Notes under the pieces: model-generated
The model's database searches: none
The model's input: only the letters and a program-made list of their open reading frames with translations
What the model was told of the DNA's origin: nothing
Source: DASPKX01 sp035627835
GTDB taxonomy: Bacteria; Verrucomicrobiota; Verrucomicrobiia; Limisphaerales; SXQI01
Assembly (NCBI GenBank): GCA_035627835.1
Contig: DASPKX010000006.1
Location: 1-64,000 of the forward strand
Length of the DNA: 64,000 nucleotides
Direction of reading: 5' to 3'
Program-made: the position numbers and the translations under genes
Shown here: positions 61,555 to 64,000 of the stretch, in pieces
Layout: each line of letters starts with the position of its first letter
Position numbering within the stretch: position 1 is the first letter of the stretch

Positions 61555-63867
61555 ATGTATAAACCAACTCAGTATTGCCTCTGGTTCTTCCTCGTAGTCC
61601 TGCTCGTCGGGCGTGCGCCCGCCTTTGCGCTCACCCCCCGCCAGTATGCGGTGGAAGTCACTGCGCAGGTGCAGGTTTCGCCGCCCCAGGTCCGCCTCCA
61701 ATGGCCCTTTGACAGCGACGCCGCGTTATACAGCGTCCATCGCAAGCCAAGAGACACCGCCAACTGGTCGCATCTGGCGAACCTCCCCGGCAGCGCCACG
61801 GGCTACGTGGACAACTCCGTAGCCGCAATAAACGCGTATGAATACCAGATCGTCCAATACAAGAACTTTGATCCTTATCCGAATGGCGATCCTTCCCAAT
61901 GGGCGATCGCTTACGGGTACATTTACGTTGGGGTTACCGCGCCTTTGGTCACCGATAGGGGGCACGCTTTACTCGTCATCGACACCGCCATCGCTTCGAG
62001 CATCACCGCCGAACTCGCTCTCTTCACCGCCGACCTTGCCGGAGATGGATGGACGGTTGAGCAAATCGGCGTTTCGCGCGATGAAAGCGTCGGCTCCGTT
62101 CGCGCGAAGATCCGCGACGCTCGAAATCGCACCACCCGCACCCGCGCTGTCGTTCTCATTGGCCACGTCCCTGTGCCATACTCAGGCGACATCTACCCCG
62201 ACCTGCACCAAAGCCACCAGGGCGCCTGGCCAGCCGATGCCTACTACGGCGATCTTGATGGGAACTGGACTGACAATTTCGTCTGGCGCACCGATGGCGA
62301 AGACCCTCGCAATCATAACGCCCCCGGAGACGGCAAGTTCGATCAATCAACGCTCCCCAGCGATGTCGATTTGGAAGTGGGTCGCATCGACTTCTACGAT
62401 CTGAGCATCGATGGCCGCTCCGAGGTGGAACTCCTGCGTCAGTATTTTCGCAAGAACCATAACTACCGCTACAAGCAGTTCAGCCTGCCGTTGCGCGGCT
62501 TGATCCGCGACAAGTTTGGGGAGACGGACGGCGACGCCCCGGCCGCGAGCGCCTGGCGCGCCTACGTCCCGATGTTCGGCCGCAACAACGTTGTTGAAGT
62601 CGCAGAGAACGACTACTTCCCACGTTTAAGCTGGGATGGCTTCCTCTGGTCGTTCGGCGCTGGCGGCGGCAGCTACGAGCACGCGGATGGCGTCGGCTAC
62701 ACACCCGATTTTTACCGCCGTGATCCAAAGACAGTTTTCGCAATCCTGCATGGCAGTTACTTTGGTGATTGGGATTCGCCTAATAACTTCTTGCGCGGCG
62801 CTCTGGCGGCGCCGACCTACACGCTCGCAGCGATCTGGGCAGGGTTGCCCCACTGGTATCTTCATCACATGGCCCTCGGTGAAACGCTGGGGTACTCGAC
62901 GCGCATCGCCCAAAACAATTGGGACACTTACAAAAGCCAGATGAACCTGAGCCCTCGGCAGGTGCACATCTCGCTGATCGGCGACCCAACTTTGCGCATG
63001 CACTTCATCGCTCCGCCGCGAAACGTGCGGGGCACCGTCAATGGCAGCGTCAGCCTGCAATGGGACGCCTCGCCTGAGGCAACGCTTGGATACCTCATCT
63101 ACCGCGCTCCGGACGTCGGGCAGCCTTTCGTTAAGCTGAACCGGTTTCCTGTGACAGGGACGAGTTACACCGATGCGAATTATCCTGGCGGGCGGCAGGT
63201 TTATATGGTCCGCGCCTACACGCTCACGGAGACCACCTCCGGCTCTTTTTACAACACAAGCTCAGGAGCCTTCTGGAACACTGAAAACGGCCCAGCGCCA
63301 GAACCTGAGCCAGAACCAAACATCGTCACCATCACCGCTCCCGATCCCTCAGCAGCCGAGGAGGGCCAGGAGGGCGCTGTGATCCAGGTAACGCGTTCGG
63401 GCGATCTCAAGAAGTCCATCACCGTGAACCTCACTTGGAGCGGCTCCGCCCAGCTCGGCGTGGACCTCGAGCCGCTCGGCACCACAGTCCTTCTTTCAGC
63501 AGGCCAGGCCTCCTCGAGCTTCGGCGTTCGGCCTGTCAACGACTCCATAGCAGAAGGCGCTGAGACACTCATCGCCACGATAGCGCCCGGCACGGGCTAC
63601 ACCCTTGGGCAGCCCAGCTCGGCCACAGTCCAGATCGCCGACCGCATCATCCGCCCCGTCATCGAGAGCGTCGGCTTCACCGAGGACAAATCGATGCGCC
63701 TGAAAATCCGCGGGGCCATCAACGAAAAATGCCTCGTGGAGGTGACTTCCGATCTCAAACGTTGGACCGAGGCAGGCCAGGTGCAACTTAACGCTGAAGG
63801 CCGCGCTGAGTTCATCGAGCGCCCGTCCAATGCGACCCGGTTCTACCGCATCGAGATCGCGCGTTAA
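61555..63867 (+). CDS. Secreted protein with gingipain-like region, fibronectin-like part, Calx-beta domain and C-terminal 'RFYR' module
   Basis: The product has 770 residues from the ATG at 61555, which gives a good signal peptide (to GRAPAFA). Residues about 30-110 look like a fibronectin-type domain. Residues about 130-480 recall C25 (gingipain/caspase-like) peptidases: AVVLIGHVPVPYSGDIYPD with a histidine and AILHGSYFGDWD where the nucleophile would be expected. I see no cysteine there, so activity is doubtful. A second fibronectin-like part follows, then a Calx-beta domain (about 589-697). The end (VTSDLKRWTEAG ... TRFYRIEIAR) resembles that of the 1539-4934 protein. Confidence 0.75.
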   Translation: MYKPTQYCLWFFLVVLLVGRAPAFALTPRQYAVEVTAQVQVSPPQVRLQWPFDSDAALYSVHRKPRDTANWSHLANLPGSATGYVDNSVAAINAYEYQIVQYKNFDPYPNGDPSQWAIAYGYIYVGVTAPLVTDRGHALLVIDTAIASSITAELALFTADLAGDGWTVEQIGVSRDESVGSVRAKIRDARNRTTRTRAVVLIGHVPVPYSGDIYPDLHQSHQGAWPADAYYGDLDGNWTDNFVWRTDGEDPRNHNAPGDGKFDQSTLPSDVDLEVGRIDFYDLSIDGRSEVELLRQYFRKNHNYRYKQFSLPLRGLIRDKFGETDGDAPAASAWRAYVPMFGRNNVVEVAENDYFPRLSWDGFLWSFGAGGGSYEHADGVGYTPDFYRRDPKTVFAILHGSYFGDWDSPNNFLRGALAAPTYTLAAIWAGLPHWYLHHMALGETLGYSTRIAQNNWDTYKSQMNLSPRQVHISLIGDPTLRMHFIAPPRNVRGTVNGSVSLQWDASPEATLGYLIYRAPDVGQPFVKLNRFPVTGTSYTDANYPGGRQVYMVRAYTLTETTSGSFYNTSSGAFWNTENGPAPEPEPEPNIVTITAPDPSAAEEGQEGAVIQVTRSGDLKKSITVNLTWSGSAQLGVDLEPLGTTVLLSAGQASSSFGVRPVNDSIAEGAETLIATIAPGTGYTLGQPSSATVQIADRIIRPVIESVGFTEDKSMRLKIRGAINEKCLVEVTSDLKRWTEAGQVQLNAEGRAEFIERPSNATRFYRIEIAR

Positions 63868-64000
63868 TCCGCCCTTCCGAACAACACGGATAGCGGCGGA
63901 ACCATATCCTGCGCGCTGAACGCTTTACCGGAGAACCGGTCCGCTAACGAGTTGAGCCCGAACGCGCTGAGCGGCTGCGGATTGTTGGAGCAGTTCAGCG
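63864..64000 (-). CDS. C-terminal end of a protein, start outside the window
   Basis: A minus-strand frame is open from the right edge to a TAA at 63864-63866 (44 residues visible, ending PPLSVLFGRAD). Its stop codon overlaps the stop of the preceding plus-strand gene (shared TTAA). Two other convergent pairs in this window overlap in the same way. The piece is too short for identification. Confidence 0.45.
   Translation of the reverse strand, partial: LNCSNNPQPLSAFGLNSLADRFSGKAFSAQDMVPPLSVLFGRAD

Overview
The window (about 58% G+C by eye) reads as a chromosomal segment from a Verrucomicrobiota-type bacterium, probably near the Pedosphaera/Limisphaerales group. This is an inference. It rests on large secreted proteins with immunoglobulin-like and lamin-tail-like modules, a PEP-CTERM protein, a giant propeller-type hybrid sensor kinase, a complete diaminopimelate route, and intergenic DNA full of hairpin repeats. 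No rRNA, CRISPR array, transposase or prophage gene was seen.

Layout: 1-5 kb holds two divergent secreted-protein genes. 5-10.4 kb holds a TolC/HlyD export pair without a pump gene, then topoisomerase III. 10.5-17.3 kb holds murJ, rnr, a PrcB-like lipoprotein, dxr and cdsA. 17.5-19.5 kb holds a PEP-CTERM protein with a strong terminator and a PurD-like ATP-grasp protein. 19.5-36.4 kb is one minus-strand division and cell wall (dcw) cluster: mraZ, unknown gene, rsmH, ftsL, ftsI, murE-like, murF, mraY, LysM protein, ftsW, murG, murB, ddl, ftsQ, ftsA, ftsZ. MraZ-type operator repeats lie in front of it. 36.6-43 kb holds queA and a binding-protein/hybrid-kinase pair. 43-46.5 kb holds small redox, membrane, cobalamin and lysozyme-like genes. 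46.8-51.2 kb holds polysaccharide export genes, including an unusual Wzz/kinase-like/Wza fusion. 51.3-54.8 kb holds a metallothionein-like protein, folK and dapB-dapA-dapF. Then come tRNA-Pro(GGG), a dicarboxylate/amino-acid symporter, a repeat-rich stretch around a lone response regulator (56.5-58.4 kb), a HAD/unknown/PfkB operon, a secreted Calx-beta protein and the end of one more gene.

The most notable points are these. (1) The dcw cluster has no murC or murD, and its MurE homologue has lost the Walker lysine and the DNPR motif, although dap genes nearby indicate that meso-diaminopimelate is made. (2) The cluster's FtsZ has a changed T7 catalytic loop (DFAY instead of DFAD) and altered nucleotide-binding loops. 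(3) One uninterrupted reading frame joins a Wzz chain-length protein, a kinase-like domain with lysine replaced in Walker A, and a Wza-type export domain. (4) A 181-bp dyad-symmetric foldback element and several hairpin repeat families fill the intergenic DNA around the response regulator.

Start codons were chosen from signal peptides, family alignments remembered from known proteins, and Shine-Dalgarno sequences. Several genes appear to use GTG or TTG. No database search was possible.
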